NCBI GenBank assembly: GCA_031002005.1
Contig: CM061921.1
Span: 150,631,283 to 150,695,282 of the forward strand
Origin: Vandiemenella viatica
Taxonomy: Eukaryota > Arthropoda > Insecta > Orthoptera > Morabidae
Direction: 5' to 3'
DNA: 64,000 nucleotides
Shown piece after piece: positions 23,116-35,339 of the stretch. The first letter of the stretch is position 1, and each line of letters begins with the position of its first letter. A model generated the notes under the pieces. It made no database searches, had not been told where the DNA came from, and saw nothing but the letters and a program-made list of their open reading frames with translations. A program made the position numbers and the translations under genes.

Positions 23116-24330
23116 GTTTAAAAGAAACTATTTGTGTGGAAAAACAAGTCATATCGGTGGAGAGAGTACAAGTCAAGCTACTTGTCAGGTTTGGAAAGGG
23201 AATAGTCAGGAACACCTTGCAGGTTGCAAAAACAGATTAGAAAATCAATTATGTAACATGTAATTACTGTTATCAAAAGGGTCATTGAATTTCTGATTAT
23301 GGAATGAAGAAAGTAATTTGTTTCAAATGCAATAAGGTTGATTACTATACTTCACATTGTTGTAGCAGCAGCAAAAGATACTGGAGTATGAAATAAGTGC
23401 AGAAGGAAGCAGTTGCTCCCCCAATCTCAAATATGGTAAATTCATATTAAAAGAAAACAATCTCTCAATGTCAAACGAAGTGTATCACACAGAGTTAAAT
23501 ACAAAAACTGTAGGTCTATGTTTAAATATTTGTAAAAAGTATTAATTAGGCAAAAGTTAAGAGAGTTTGAGGAATCTGTTTAAGCTGTCAAACAAGGGCA
23601 TCTCTATAAGCATTTTCTACTATTACAAGTGCAGTTATTAACAAAGAGAATAGATCTGTTTTGTATAAGAGGTCATGCCTTTCTAAAATTGACCGAACAT
23701 TAAGACAATAGTGCCCAGAGTAATTTCAAGAGCACCAAAAAGCTCAAAGAACACATTTTCAAAGACACAGACACACAACATTACTACAAAGGAATAATGT
23801 AGAGAGAAAGAACTTGCTAAGTCAACACAACAAAGGTATTACTAAGAATGTTTAGAGAATCAGACAAAAAGAACAAATAAAGTTAACAAAACACTTAACA
23901 GCATGTTACTTGAGGGGTGACTGTCTCAGTTATTAGAGCAATAAGAAATCCAAGAACTTACAACCCAGTCATAGGAAAATTAGAATCAATATCACCACAG
24001 ATGAGTTCAGTCCAATTTAAGAATGTTTAGAAACTATTATCAGTAAATAAGAAATCAATCCAGGTGTTTATTTACCAATCACTGGTAAAAGGGGTACATG
24101 CATTTTATGGGTATTAAATACCAGAGGAAAACGGGGGAATTTTACTGTGGTGCCATCAAGGCCCAGCTTTATCTGCCAGAATGGAACGTCAACAAGTGCA
24201 CATGACACCCATTGTGGTAGTTTATACCACCAAAAGTAAACAAACACATACCTAAACAAGAGAAGATATGATTCAGTATTCTAAAGGAAAATTTAACTTG
24301 AACGAAGAGGAGAAGCAATCAATTGTAGAA

Positions 24331-24560
24331 CTTTTGTCTGCCATCTTTTCTTGGATGTCAACGTCATTAGAGGTGTGAAAGGACTGGCAGCAAGGAACAG
24401 GAAGGACTTTGGCCACGTCTTTCTAAATGAATCATCTCAGCACTCACTTGGAGTGATTTTGGGAAACCAAGGCAAACTGTATTCTGGATGGCCAGCAGGC
24501 GAATTGTACCACTGTTCTTCTGATTGTGAGGCCCAAGCGTTAACACTCACCCGCCATGCC
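24331..24560 (-). repeat. tRNA-derived SINE, copy 6
   Basis: The body is clear: GGAACAGGAAGGACTTTGGC, GGAGTGATTTTGGGAAACCA and ATTCTGGATGGCCAGCAGG. The head ends ACCCGCCATGCCC. It is inserted before the reverse-transcriptase region of the Gypsy-type remnant. Confidence 0.85.
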
Positions 24561-25500
24561 CAAATTTTTTTTGTCTGTTCTGCAGTGATGTATTTTATCT
24601 TCCAGAGAATAAACTGACACACACCAATATAATCATACATGAAATTAAAGAATGAAACTTCAAGGGAAAGTAATTAACAAGAGATCCAGTAGCTATGAGG
24701 CCAGTATTAAAACACAAAATTGATCAAATGATTGAAAATGGGGTCTTTAAACCTTTAATAATGGGTAGAACATTCAAATTCTAATTTTGCTGAAGGAATG
24801 GATGGCAGCAGGTGAGAAAAGTATCCAGTAAGTGCGGATATTTGTAAAATAAATGAAATTGTGAAGAAAACACTTGATTCTTAAGGAGAAGCAAAATATT
24901 TCTCTACATTATACCTGGTTCCAAGGATATCGCCAGATCTTAATTAAGTGAAAGATCAGCCCATGACAGCCTTTAGTCATTATTAGTTCAATAAACTGGC
25001 AATGGAACTTCGAACAGTAGCTGCAACCTTCTGAAGGTTAACGAACATAGTTCTAAGTGAAATACGAGGTCATAGATGTTTCATGCACTTCAATGATATA
25101 AGCTTTGGTTCAAATTTAAAGATGCAGAATGAATGAGTAAAAGAATTTTTTTACAAGTTACGAAAACAGAATCTCCGTCTTCAATTGGATGGATACGAAA
25201 TTAATAACACAAATTGATAGGATATAAGGGTCAATCCTGACCCACAAAAATTAGGAAAGGTTCAGAATTATTGCAGCCACACACGAATTTTTTTTTTTAG
25301 GGTATGTGAGATGATATAATTTTAGTGAAAACTCCAGTAAAACAAATTATTGTACGGATTTCTGAAGAAATACACCATTTAAATGGAATCACAAAAATAA
25401 AACTTGCAGGCACGCTAACATCATGTTTTTTGGGGGGAAATTCACAATTTTCACAGATCACAAGCACCTTCTTTGGATTTTTAGTGTTAAGGAACCTTCA

Positions 25501-25586
25501 TCAATATTGTTAAGAGTTCACTTCAAGCTTGAAGAACATGAATTCAATATTGTTAAGAGTTCACTTCAAGCTTGAAGAACATGAAT
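25501..25586. repeat. Exact 43-bp tandem duplication
   Basis: Two identical 43-bp units (25501-25543, 25544-25586) begin TCAATATTGTTAAGAGTTCA; a third begins TCAATATTGT at 25587 and then diverges. The duplication lies in the RNase H/integrase linker of the Gypsy-type remnant. Identity of both units suggests a recent local event after element decay. Confidence 0.95.
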
Positions 25587-26660
25587 TCAATATTGTCTGT
25601 CAGGTAGGAAAATCAAATAATTCTGCTGACACACTCAGTACAGGAAACTTAATAAACTGAGGATGACTGATGAACAAATAGACACAGAAGGTAAAGCACC
25701 CATACACCCAGCTGAGGCACAAGTAAAAACAAAAGAGGAAGATTTTCTCAATTTAAACTGACAAGGGAAACAAGCTGTACTATGACAATTTCACACTCTT
25801 TACTTGGAGGACATCATAGAGTAATAAGACATGCGTGAAAATTAGAAAACACATACAATGGCTGGATATAAAACAATACTTTCAGGATTATGTGACAGTT
25901 GCCAGAAGAACACACACAACCTAACAAGAAAATGAAATCATTAGAAATCACTAACACAACAGAACATATATTTGAACAAAGTGCAATTGACACAGTAGGT
26001 CCTTTACCTATATGGAACAGTGGAAACAGATATATTTCAATAGTTCCAGATGATTTATGTAAGTTTATTGTATGGTACAGGTAGCCAGACAGGACTCCAC
26101 ACAATCTCCTGGAGTAATTGAGGTTATCTTAAGACACAGCATACTGAGTGAATAATTATCAGATAAGGGTGCAAATTTTCTGACAGAGTGAAATGAGTTT
26201 GTAAAATTCTTACTAAACAGATTCAAACTATAGATCCCCCTCCCTCCAAATCCCCAAACCAACAGTTAATTGGAGCAACCACACCGTATTCTAACTGTAT
26301 GCTTGAGACACTACAGTGTACATATTTAGAAAATGTGGGACAACTGGTCAGTATATTTTTGTATATAACACTAACATTCACAGGTCTGCTGGAAACTAAC
26401 ACCTTGAACTCATGTTTGGGCACGTTACTAATATCCCAAATATCCCAGGAATATTACAAAAGACCCTATTGAGATTAGATACATTTATGATGATGAATTA
26501 AATATTATACAACAAATCTGGCACAAAACAGCTCGTGGAATAAACCAAAAAAGTTAAATCAAGAATAAAGGATACTATGATACAAAATAATCCAAAAAAA
26601 TTTAATGTCAGGGACTGAGTACTTTTGACAGAAGATCTCAGAAATTAGATAGTTAAATTG

Positions 26661-27340
26661 GAGGACCGTTTAAAATCACTGGAACACATTATCCTAATGT
26701 AACAATTCAATTGAAAAAATATAAGTAATTGAAAGTATATACTAACTATTTGGAGCAGCATATTTAAGGGTATTAATAATGCAATGGGTCATTAAAGCAA
26801 TAAGTTATAGTATATGAAATCCATTAAGAAAGATTCATAAGAAGAAGTAAGTACAATTCATTTAGCTCATTAGAAACAGCAATTTCAGGATCAAACACAG
26901 CAGGTAGTTTGCAGCTGTGTTTGTAAAAAAAAGAAGAAGCATGTGGTGCTAATGCATACGGCAGCTTCACACGGCAGTACAGGTAATGCGGCGGCTTTTA
27001 GATAATGTTGGAATTCAGCATAGCTGCTGCCGGTGCTTATGTGATCAAGGACGCTACTACCCCCTCCAGGAAGATAGATGTTGCCATAACTGAGCAGCAC
27101 AAGGACACTTGTCTCACTAACACAAGCAGAGTGACACAATTAGGGTGGCATAAATATTGCCACACATTAGCTCAAGAAAATGCTACACAAACTCGTAATT
27201 ATTCACTATTTACAAACAATTTTTGATTTGGCATACTCACTGTGCATGTGACAAGGAGTTTAACTTTATTTTTCAGTTGCAGATCCTGTGCAGTTTGTAG
27301 CTGTAAATTTGTATCCCATAAAAACAATTCTTGTAAAAAC
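26661..27340. other. Intron 3 sequence, nothing recognised
   Basis: AT-rich with one GC-richer patch near 26935-27090. No recognisable coding sequence or terminal repeat. Confidence 0.35.
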
Positions 27341-27824
27341 AAGTCTCACAGTTGTTTAGTGATGAAAAGTTATGAAATCTTGTTCTCAGCCAAGTCTACA
27401 CTTTACAGGGCGTTTTCACTTTACTTTCTGAAACAGAATGGTTTCTCTCAGAGTTATAGATCGCTTATTTAGAATTTAAAAAAATTGGTATTTGGCCTTC
27501 ATGTATGCCAAGTTTCAGTATATCTGTATAAATATTTTAATGTGTTGCTTTATCAAACTTCCAAATATACAAAAGGCAACAACTCACTCACACATCTTTC
27601 CAGTTTGATGAGTCTTACAATAAATCATATTTATTATGACTGATTTCAGTAACAATTATGGGATGCAAAATAGCCTGGTCACCAGAATTTTTTGTTCTAA
27701 ATAAACGATCTTCTAACACAGAGAGAAATCGTTCTGTTACAGAAAGTGAATACACACTGTGAAGTGTAGACTTTGCTCAGAACAAGATCTCATAACTTTT
27801 TGTCACTAAACAACCACGAGACTT
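27341..27824. mobile_element. Foldback (long inverted repeat) element
   Basis: The left arm at about 27341-27460 and the right arm at about 27716-27824 are inverted copies. Shared blocks include AAGTCTC, GTTGTTTAGTGA, AAAAGTTATGA, ATCTTGTTCT, AAGTCTACACTT and TTCACTTT, in order. The centre of about 255 bp is unrelated AT-rich sequence. No coding capacity. The transposase type is unknown. Confidence 0.8.
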
Positions 27825-29040
27825 CACCTATCTTTAGAACAATTGTTTTTGGGGGATCTCATTTATTTTTTCACGTTGATTATTTATTCTGAGTCACTGC
27901 TCAAATGTAACGATTCTGATTTCAGAATTCAAGACATCAATATACATTACCAACAATGCCCTCGATATCTGCAAACAATGTGTGCACCATGGCACAACAC
28001 TGCCGATTGCCGCATAACTAAGTAATGAGTAACTTTCAAAATAAGCAAATGAACAAAGTAAAATTTAAGATGTTAGTTAAACATGCTTTTCTTTATTTAT
28101 GTAGCCTCATCTCCGTCAAAGCAATTAACCTACAAATATGAGTCAAAATTTTTCATGTTTGTGGTTGCGATTGAATAAATATTGGGAAATTCACCAACAT
28201 TAGACTTTTCTCATGATTTGGGGTGAAAACTATATATGTGTAGCAAATTACCCGTTTCTAGGACTACGGGAATTACAGTGGAATTTTGATGTCTGTGTGT
28301 TGATATCGATTTTTTTTTTTTTAAATTTCTCTGACTTCCAAAGTAAGGAAAGGAGGGAACTAAAATTTAACACATTAGTTAAACTTAGTTAGCGCCATCT
28401 ATAGTGAAAATCTGAGGGATGTGTAAAGTTATTATACTGGAAAACGATTTCACGTTTGGTGCACATAAGGGGCAGATATATGGAAATTTATAAATTTTAG
28501 ACTTTTTTCTAACCTGTGGGTAAAATTTAATCTGTGTACCAAATTTCAGATTTTACGAGTACGGAAAGCACCTTAGAGTTTTGATGAAAATCAGTCAGTG
28601 AGTGTGTATCGGTGACATTTGAATTTGAATAACAACCAAACTAAGAACAGGGTATGAAACCAAATTTAGTATAGATGAAATGTTCTCGGGAAACTAGCCG
28701 AATGAGAACGTTTGTATAGCACTGCGTTTCAGCGGTCATAATCTCTGCCACCATTGCCAAGCTTCCACTCTCATAAAATTAAGTATGTTTGCTAATGTTG
28801 TTGATATCTACGTATAACAGAAATTTGAGGCATGTAGCATCAATAAGGCTGAAGAAACAGATACAACAATGGTCTGGATTGCTTCGAGAAAAGGGTAGGC
28901 AGTGCCGCCATTGGCTCAACTTGGCGGGTGCATGGCAATGCACACAGATCAGTATTGCATTACAAAATTTTTGAAGAAGAAAACTACAATTCAACTACAG
29001 GGCTATATTATCATGCAAGAGTTAAAATCTATATATTAAC
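27825..29040. other. Intron 3 sequence with a diverged two-unit repeat
   Basis: Blocks near 28195-28275 and 28480-28570 share the order TTAGACTTTT, a GGGT(A/G)AAA box, a TGTGTA(C/G)CAAATT box and ACTACGG/AGTACGG. This suggests an old direct duplication at a spacing of about 290 bp. No coding sequence. Confidence 0.4.
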
Positions 29041-29044
29041 TTAA

Positions 29045-30355
29045 CACTAGAGTGCACGCGCGGGCTACATATGTAGCCCAACGTGTAATAATGTCGTATA
29101 TTTTTTAAACTTGGTGCACTACATATTAATCATCCAGTGTATTCCTCAAGTATTATTGCCCGCCCCTGCCAGTAGAGTGCCATCCCTCGTGGTGCACGGA
29201 CGTCTGCATAAATTGCCCTTGAAGTTGATGGGCTACACCTGTAACCTGCGCGAGCATTGGAGAAGTTATTTATTTAATATTCAAGTGACAAAATTGAGGT
29301 AAATATGATACATTTTCTGTAGTAATACTATATAAAGTAATGTCAACAACTATTTTTGTGTGTGTGTTGTTTGTGTTTATGGATTTTTCTTGTAACTTAT
29401 TATGTTTTGGTCATTTTTAGTTGGTGGGTAATGTGAATACTAAAATGGTTGCTGTAGGATGAAAAAATGAAATAAGGTAGTTCTGATGTTGTCTACACTC
29501 CATAATAATGCCAAAATTGATGAATCAACTAGTGATGCTCGAAAACCTGATGTCATCATATTTTATAAACGCACAAAAAACGGCGTCGATATTTTTGATA
29601 AAACGTGTAAACAATACGACGTTACTCGGAACAGTCGTCGATGGCCTCTCATGCTGTTTTACAATTTTATAAATATTGAGGGAATAAACGGTCTTGTAAT
29701 ATGAACAATCCTGATATGAAAGTGATCCGTCGTCAATATATTCAAGAACTCGGATTCTCTCTTGCAAGACCTTCTATAGAGCATCGTATATCCCAGCAAA
29801 ATATACTAAAAGATATAAAATTGAAATGCAGACTACTTATAGGACTGGCAGATCAACTCCTGCAACATAATATGCCCATTTGGGAAGGAGTTGGTCGACG
29901 TTTTTCTGCAGCAGGGCTCGGGACCGCAGCATACGCAAGTAATGCAGCAAATGTATGAGGCGCATTTGTGGCGAACATCAGCCAGTCGTCTGTCCTGAAT
30001 GTATGCCAACAGAATGATTTATTATCAATGACTTTTATAATTGGTTCAATTACTTAACTGAAAACCCATTTTATAATAAATATTACATTCCCAAATAAAA
30101 ATAAGTCTAAAAGATCTCAAACCTTCCAAAAATTGCTGATTTTTAAGAAGTTTATGTTTATGTTGCAAATTATAATTAAGAAACAAAATTTTGTCAATTT
30201 AAGTTAATATGATCAAAATAAAGATGTTTAGTAAATATTTACTCTATTTTATACATTTTTCGTCCGATTCTGAAAATTAATTAACCAATAAATGGGCTAC
30301 ACCTGTAGCCCACGCGTGCGCTCAAGGAGTATTTAAGGGCGCATGCACTCTAGTG
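29045..30355 (+). mobile_element. piggyBac-type deletion derivative
   Basis: Ends CACTAGAGTGCA (29045) and its complement ending TAGTG (30355) are flanked by exact TTAA target sites at 29041-29044 and 30356-30359. Just inside each end lies a palindrome, GGGCTACATATGTAGCCC at about 29063-29080 and GGGCTACACCTGTAGCCC at about 30295-30312. Length is 1311 bp, against about 2.4 kb for autonomous relatives. The remaining gene part is the transposase C-terminus. Confidence 0.93.
29486..30017 (+). pseudogene. piggyBac transposase, C-terminal third
   Basis: The first part (29486-29703) reads MLSTLHNNAKIDESTSD, IIFYKRTKNGVDIFDK with the last catalytic Asp, and YDVTRNSRRWPLMLFYNFINI. A TGA and a shift follow, and the second part (29701-29958) continues RQYIQELGFSLARP. 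Then another shift, and the third frame reads KCMRRICGEHQPVVCPECM up to TGA at 30015-30017, the Cys/His-rich C-terminal domain known to bind the terminal repeats in piggyBac. The N-terminal two thirds with the first two Asp residues are deleted. Confidence 0.9.
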
Positions 30356-30359
30356 TTAA

Positions 30360-30896
30360 GGAATTGTAAGTAATGAATATTTAATGGATTTGCAACCAAC
30401 ATGTTAAGAAAAAATTACTGTTTTCAATCCTTCTATATTAATCAGGATTAAATGTGACTACCAATGAATGTGATGAGATGTCTCTGGAAATATTTTGACA
30501 TATCTGTAATATAAAGCAATCTGAGAGTCTACAAGGAGAAATGGCGAAACATGAAACCTTTAGGGTAAAAAAGAGGAATTAGCAAAATTTTAATTGGAAT
30601 GTAATTAGGGGCAACCAATGCGTGCAGTTGCCAAGGGTATTAATAGAGTAAAATTCTTTACTATACATAAAGGATAAGGAAAAGTTGTTAACTGAATCAG
30701 GACAAATTATAAAGACTAATATACCAAGCAGAGATGTCATTCCAGATTTAAAACCTGAGGTTGATTACTGCCTAATTAATAAGGAAACATGCAAAATCTT
30801 GAAACTAAGAATCAAAAACAAACTGCTTTTTCTGAATTATCAACATCACATTTTTTCATTGTGTTGTACATTTGTAAAATTTTAATATTTTGTATT
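30360..30896. other. Intron 3 sequence, nothing recognised
   Basis: About 30690-30830 has a short open frame without recognisable similarity. No repeat structure found. Confidence 0.35.
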
Positions 30897-31078
30897 TTAT
30901 TTTTGCTTATGGATTTACATCTCATCAACGACACAGTCATTAGAGGCTGAAAATGATTGGAGGCAAGGAATGGGAAGGAATTCGGCCATTGTCTTTTGAA
31001 GGAATCATCCCAGCATTCACCTGCAGTGATTCGAACATGCGTCCTACTGAATGCAAGGCTAGAGCTTGGCAAGGGCAG
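30897..31078 (-). repeat. tRNA-derived SINE, copy 7 (internal deletion)
   Basis: The tail and body are present (GGAATGGGAAGGAATTCGGC, CAGCATTCACCTGCAGTGATT). The sequence then jumps directly to the B-box side (CGAACATGCGTCCTACTGAA), losing about 60 bp between. The junction lies at about 31031. Confidence 0.85.
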
Positions 31079-31490
31079 CAAATGGGTGGTCTAAATTTTG
31101 GGCGTAAATACTTTGTCTGTGACCATTCATCCTGACGGATAACTGGTTTGTGGTGAGGTATTTGCAAGGATTTGGGTAATTAGCTGGTATATCAGTTGGG
31201 TTGTGGTAAAGTAGCATTGCGTCTGATCGGGTAAGTTCCTTCAGTGGTGGGATTGTCATAGGATGTGGTGGGTGAAGTCATATTCCATGTTTTGCAACAA
31301 GACCTATAACAATAGAAGGAGCTGTGTGATAGTTAGGAGCATTAGAGGGTTGGTACTTAAGAGCTAGTATATTATTCAAGTTGGGTCATTTGCTGGAGGT
31401 GATGATGAGTACTATGGGAGTGGGGAAAATGCAACATAGTTCTGAGAAAGAAACGAGAAAAGCATAGCCAAGGAAAAGCTCGCTCTTTCT

Positions 31491-31710
31491 CTCATGTTGC
31501 TTTACGCCTAAGCGACGTTGAGGTAATCAGAGGTAGGATGACACCGGGAACAAGGAATGGGAAGGAATTTGGCCATGGCCTTTTGAAGCAAGCATTGTGA
31601 CATTCGCTTAGAGTAATTTGGGGAGACCATGGAAAACCCAAATCTGGATGCCCAGACGTGGATTCGAACAGGCGTCCTCCCAAATGCGAGGCCACCACAC
31701 TCGCTGCCAT
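31491..31710 (-). repeat. tRNA-derived SINE, copy 8
   Basis: Full-length body with a good B-box (GATTCGAACAGGCGTCCTCC on plus). The tail reads TTGCTTTACGCCTAAGCGAC then GTTGAGGTAATCAGAGG. Confidence 0.9.
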
Positions 31711-32182
31711 GGAAAAGGATTTGTTTTAGGTATTCCAGGCTAGGAGAGAATAGGTTGTTCACAGCGAATGATTTTGTGTGTTGGACTGGTTGTAACCTGT
31801 GATACAAGTTTATAGACCAATTCCAAAGGATAGTTTATATCAGGATGTTTGAGTATCAGGTGAGGGATTACTGATCAGAAAAGATGCATCTGCCTTTAAT
31901 GGCTGGGTTCAGTGATATGATAAAGGCAATGCTAGGGAGAGTTTGTGGAGGGCACATGTCAAAGTGTTTGAGAGCACGAAGGCCATAGCAATGAGGACAT
32001 TAGCGTAAAGGGAAAAAACTTCTATGATGACAAGGAAGAAATCTGCAGATAAGGGTAAAGGGACTGACAGCGAACACACTAGTAAGTGCGGAGTATCTCT
32101 GGCATATTACAAGAGGGCATGTACTGGAATAGGGGATTGAAATCAGTGAAAAAGTTGATGAGAGAGTAGAAGTAATACACTA

Positions 32183-32428
32183 TTTTTTTTTTTTTTTTTT
32201 TTGCTTTGGATTTTATGCCTCATTATCGTTGACGTCATCTGAGGCAGTATAGGACTGGGGGAAAGTAATGGGAAGGAATTTAGGCATGGCCTATTGACGG
32301 TACTAGCCTGACATTTGCCTGGAATGATTTCGGGAAACCATCAAAAACTGAAATATGGCTGGCCGGATGGGGATTTGTACCCACATCCTGAATGCAAGAC
32401 CAGAGCATTACAGTTATCACGCTCAGTG
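32183..32428 (-). repeat. tRNA-derived SINE, copy 9
   Basis: A 20-bp T run (A tail on minus) adjoins TTTATGCCTCATTATCGTTG. The body and head are present, ending TATCACGCTCAGTG. The long pure tail suggests a comparatively young copy, though the body has drifted. Confidence 0.88.
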
Positions 32429-32999
32429 CAGCAGAACATAAAAAGTCCCTGTTAAGAGTGGCATAGTCAAATTTTGTGGTGGGCCAGGAAGTGAGGCACT
32501 TGGAGAGAACAGGAAGCCAAGATTGGGAGGTGTGGGGGTTAGGGGATGGGGAGATGTGTGGAAGTAAAATTCACAACTGATATTTTACGCCATTGAATGG
32601 CTTAACTATAAAACTTACCATGTGCAGATGCAAATCCACAACTCCATTCTGCACTGCACAAGTTGCTGTTCCAAAAGTCCTTAGCACTCACTCACCTGGT
32701 CCCTCAGCAATATGCTCAGAAGGCTAAATTATACTCACCTTACCACATTTGCCTACACAAAATGCTTCCCTTCACATCCTCCTCCCAAATGTAAGCATCA
32801 TCTACAGTGCAAATTTTGCTACCTCTGCAAGAGCCACTTTATTTTGGACCTACACCATCCAAACTAAAAGAAAAAAATTGATAACATACTAACACTCCAT
32901 CTTTTACTCCACAACCCCAAGTCTTTCTCACCTATCCCCAACAAACTCCTCTTCAACTCACCCCCACCACACCTAATGCTTTTCACTCAACTCCACTGG
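32429..32999. other. Intron 3 sequence, nothing recognised
   Basis: Includes a pyrimidine-rich stretch (from about 32690). No supported gene. Confidence 0.35.
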
Positions 33000-34260
33000 A
33001 AATATCCATAATCTCTCTTTTGATTCTTCCTCTGCTATCCCTTCCTTGCATCACCTTGTTGTTCTCTCCAAGGATCTCAATTTCTGCTCCATCCTAAAAT
33101 TTGACCATGCCACTCTTATCAGGGAATCTCTCATTCTGCCACACCCTCCACTTGCAGTACTATTTATCACTCCAAAAATTTCTGTCCCTACTGGATCCAC
33201 CTCTCCTCCTCCAAACCCCATCCAATTCTATTCAAAGAGCTCCTTAATCCTCCTACCTTTTCATCACCTTCCTTCCTGAATTTCAGTCCTCTACTCCAAT
33301 AACCTGAATTCCATAGAATCTCTCAAACAACAAATCATCATAATTTGCCCAGCTGGCTAGGGCTTAATCACTAGTCATTGATCAGAACAACTACCAAGTA
33401 TCTCTACAAACAGACGCCATGTCAAAGACAATAGCAACTGCACCTGCCTTGAAATCTGTTTGTTTCTTAAACTTCAAGATAGATGTCACTTGTCTGTACA
33501 CTAGAATTCCTCATTGCCAGTGGTTTAGTGCCTTTGAACACTACTTGGACATGCAAACTCCACACACAAACTTCATATCACTGACCCACTTTATGATATC
33601 AAAAATTTCTTCACCTTTTCAAGTTAAACATCTACAATCAGGTACAAGATATTGCCCATGGGAACACACATAGCACCATCCTATGTCAATCTATTTCCGG
33701 GCAGACTGGAAGAAATGTTTAATTAATATATTACCATCCAACCAATGTGTGGTTCTGATATATATGTGACAGTTCTATGGTCTGGACCCACAGCAAAAAA
33801 CCTACTCAATTTCCTAAACTTCCTCATTAACATCCACTCCCTAAATGCCACTACCTTGACATAGATACCTCCATGCACACCTGTGTCTACATAAACCTAG
33901 TATGATAGCTGCAACCTGTATAACCAAAATGTTTCATCACATAAAGCCTGGCCACCAAGGCAGACATCTTCTGTGATTAAGAATCCATCACTCAATAATC
34001 CAACAACCTAATGCTAGCCCTAATATCCCACAACTATCACTTCCCCCCCCCCCCCCAAAACTGGTTTGTAAATAAATATCCTGTGTCCTCACTCATCAAG
34101 CACTCAAACACCTACCACAAACAATTCATATCCAACCTTAAAAGGCCGGTCATCCTCTGGTACCGCATTCATCCGACTGACTGGTCGGATGAACACGGCC
34201 AAATATGACTGACTAATCCCAAGACTGGTAAAGGCATTGTTGTGTGTCCACTGGACACAA
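33000..34260 (+). mobile_element. Probable Penelope-like retroelement remnant
   Basis: A plus-strand frame at 33419-33673 reads FKIDVTCLYTRIPH, then FEHYLDMQTPHTNF and LQSGTRYCPWEHT, in the order DV-x-LYT-x-IPH ... LQ-x-GT-x-MG seen in Penelope-type reverse transcriptases (the MG residues are replaced). Upstream an LNFCSILKFDH segment and downstream SKKPTQFPKLPH and SNLKRPVILWY could be flanking parts. Stops and shifts are frequent. An alternative is another LINE-type reverse transcriptase; the LYTxIPH motif favours Penelope. No terminal repeats seen. Confidence 0.5.
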
Positions 34261-34320
34261 CCTATTCAGACTTATACGGCTGAATCCCATTGAAATGGGA
34301 TCAGTTGGACATTTTCAGCC
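34144..34320. other. Cluster of perfect stem-loops
   Basis: A 10-bp perfect stem with a 6-base loop lies at 34168-34193 (TTCATCCGAC / GTCGGATGAA), framed by GGCCG at 34144 and CGGCC at 34196. At 34278-34320 a 7-bp stem GGCTGAA / TTCAGCC encloses a 6-bp stem TCCCAT / ATGGGA with a TGAA loop. They lie at the downstream side of the Penelope-like remnant. Confidence 0.7.
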
Positions 34321-35339
34321 AAATGGCAAACATCTGTTGTTCTCCTAATAAACACATCTTCATTTTTTATTTGATATTGATTTGTATTTTTTCCAAACGC
34401 TATATACACTGTAGTGGTATAGTCACTGTAAATATTTTAATAAAAATATTTACAGAAAATACAATTATTCCAAGTGCGTCTATGCAGTTATAATAACATT
34501 TTTTATTAAAAATTAGTACAGTAAATACAATTATTTCAATTTCGTGTTGGAATAATCTCAAACGATTATGAGATATTACTCTTGTCAGGGCCACATTTAG
34601 GCATAGGCTATCTATGCTGCAGTTTGTGAGCAAAAATAACAAAATTTGGAACAAAAGTGAAGAAAGTAGTTTATTTCCGAATTGGTTTTAGCACCTGAAA
34701 TGCGTCTGAACACCATAAACTATGTTCGTATATGCGAAATTTAATCCTTTGAAGCAGGAGTGTATTGTGAAGTAAAAATTTCAGTACACCTGTACGAAAA
34801 GGTGCTCTAAGAATGTAGTCATCACTTATGGTTACAAACAGCAGTGGAGCAAGGTAATTTTCAAATTTTAAGCTGATCAAATGCAGGCTTCGAACCTCCA
34901 CCGCCAAAATATTGCACGTTTCTTGTGTTTGTTCTTTTTTTTGTGTGTTTGCCCTTCCCAGTCGCCTTCATCTGTGGTAAGCGCTAGGTCATATTTCCCT
35001 ATCCTTCCTTAGTTTTATTACTGTAAAGAATTTTCATGCTCATGGGGCATTGTAGTGACTTAGAAATCTTAGACGAGTTAAGAGGACATCTAAAAATGTG
35101 ATGCACGAGACCTTTAATAATTTCCGTTCCAACTCTCTAAGAGCCTCATAGAAAACCCAAGAAATTTTAGTCGTACATACGAAAAATCAGTTGTAGTTAT
35201 AACAATAACCCAGTATTAATTCACGATGGATTTAAGGTTAAAGAAAGCTGCAATAAAGCTAAAATACTTAACGCGGAATTAAAAAATGCATTCACTGATG
35301 AAAATAAGGATTTTTCCAAGATGCGTGGAGTTTGAGATG
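34321..35339. other. Intron 3 sequence, nothing recognised
   Basis: AT-rich. Near 34430-34560 a short pair AAATATTT/ACAGAAAATACAATTATT occurs twice in diverged form. No coding sequence. Confidence 0.35.

Larger units (their letters stand above)
22285..26660 (+). mobile_element. Decayed LTR retrotransposon, Gypsy type, LTRs not found
   Basis: Plus-strand domains appear in the order expected for Gypsy. A gag-like start lies at about 22285. Two zinc knuckles follow, CNYCYQKGH (interrupted by a stop) then CFKCNKVDYYTSHC, near 23258-23350. A reverse-transcriptase remnant is at about 24690-25110 (PVAMRPVLKHKIDQMIENGV; later ATFQR- and CFMHFNDISF-like pieces), then an RNase H end with TDHKHLLWIF (about 25455). 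The integrase region at about 25830-26070 reads NKKMKSLEITNTTEHIFEQS, AIDTVGPLPI and GNRYISIVPDDLCKF. It is full of stops and carries two SINE insertions (copies 5 and 6). No LTR pair was identified. Confidence 0.75.

Noticed and set aside
34144..34200. Hammerhead ribozyme near the Penelope-like remnant
   Set aside because: The strong stem is present, but the conserved CUGANGA and GAAA core strings and a suitable cleavage triplet are not.
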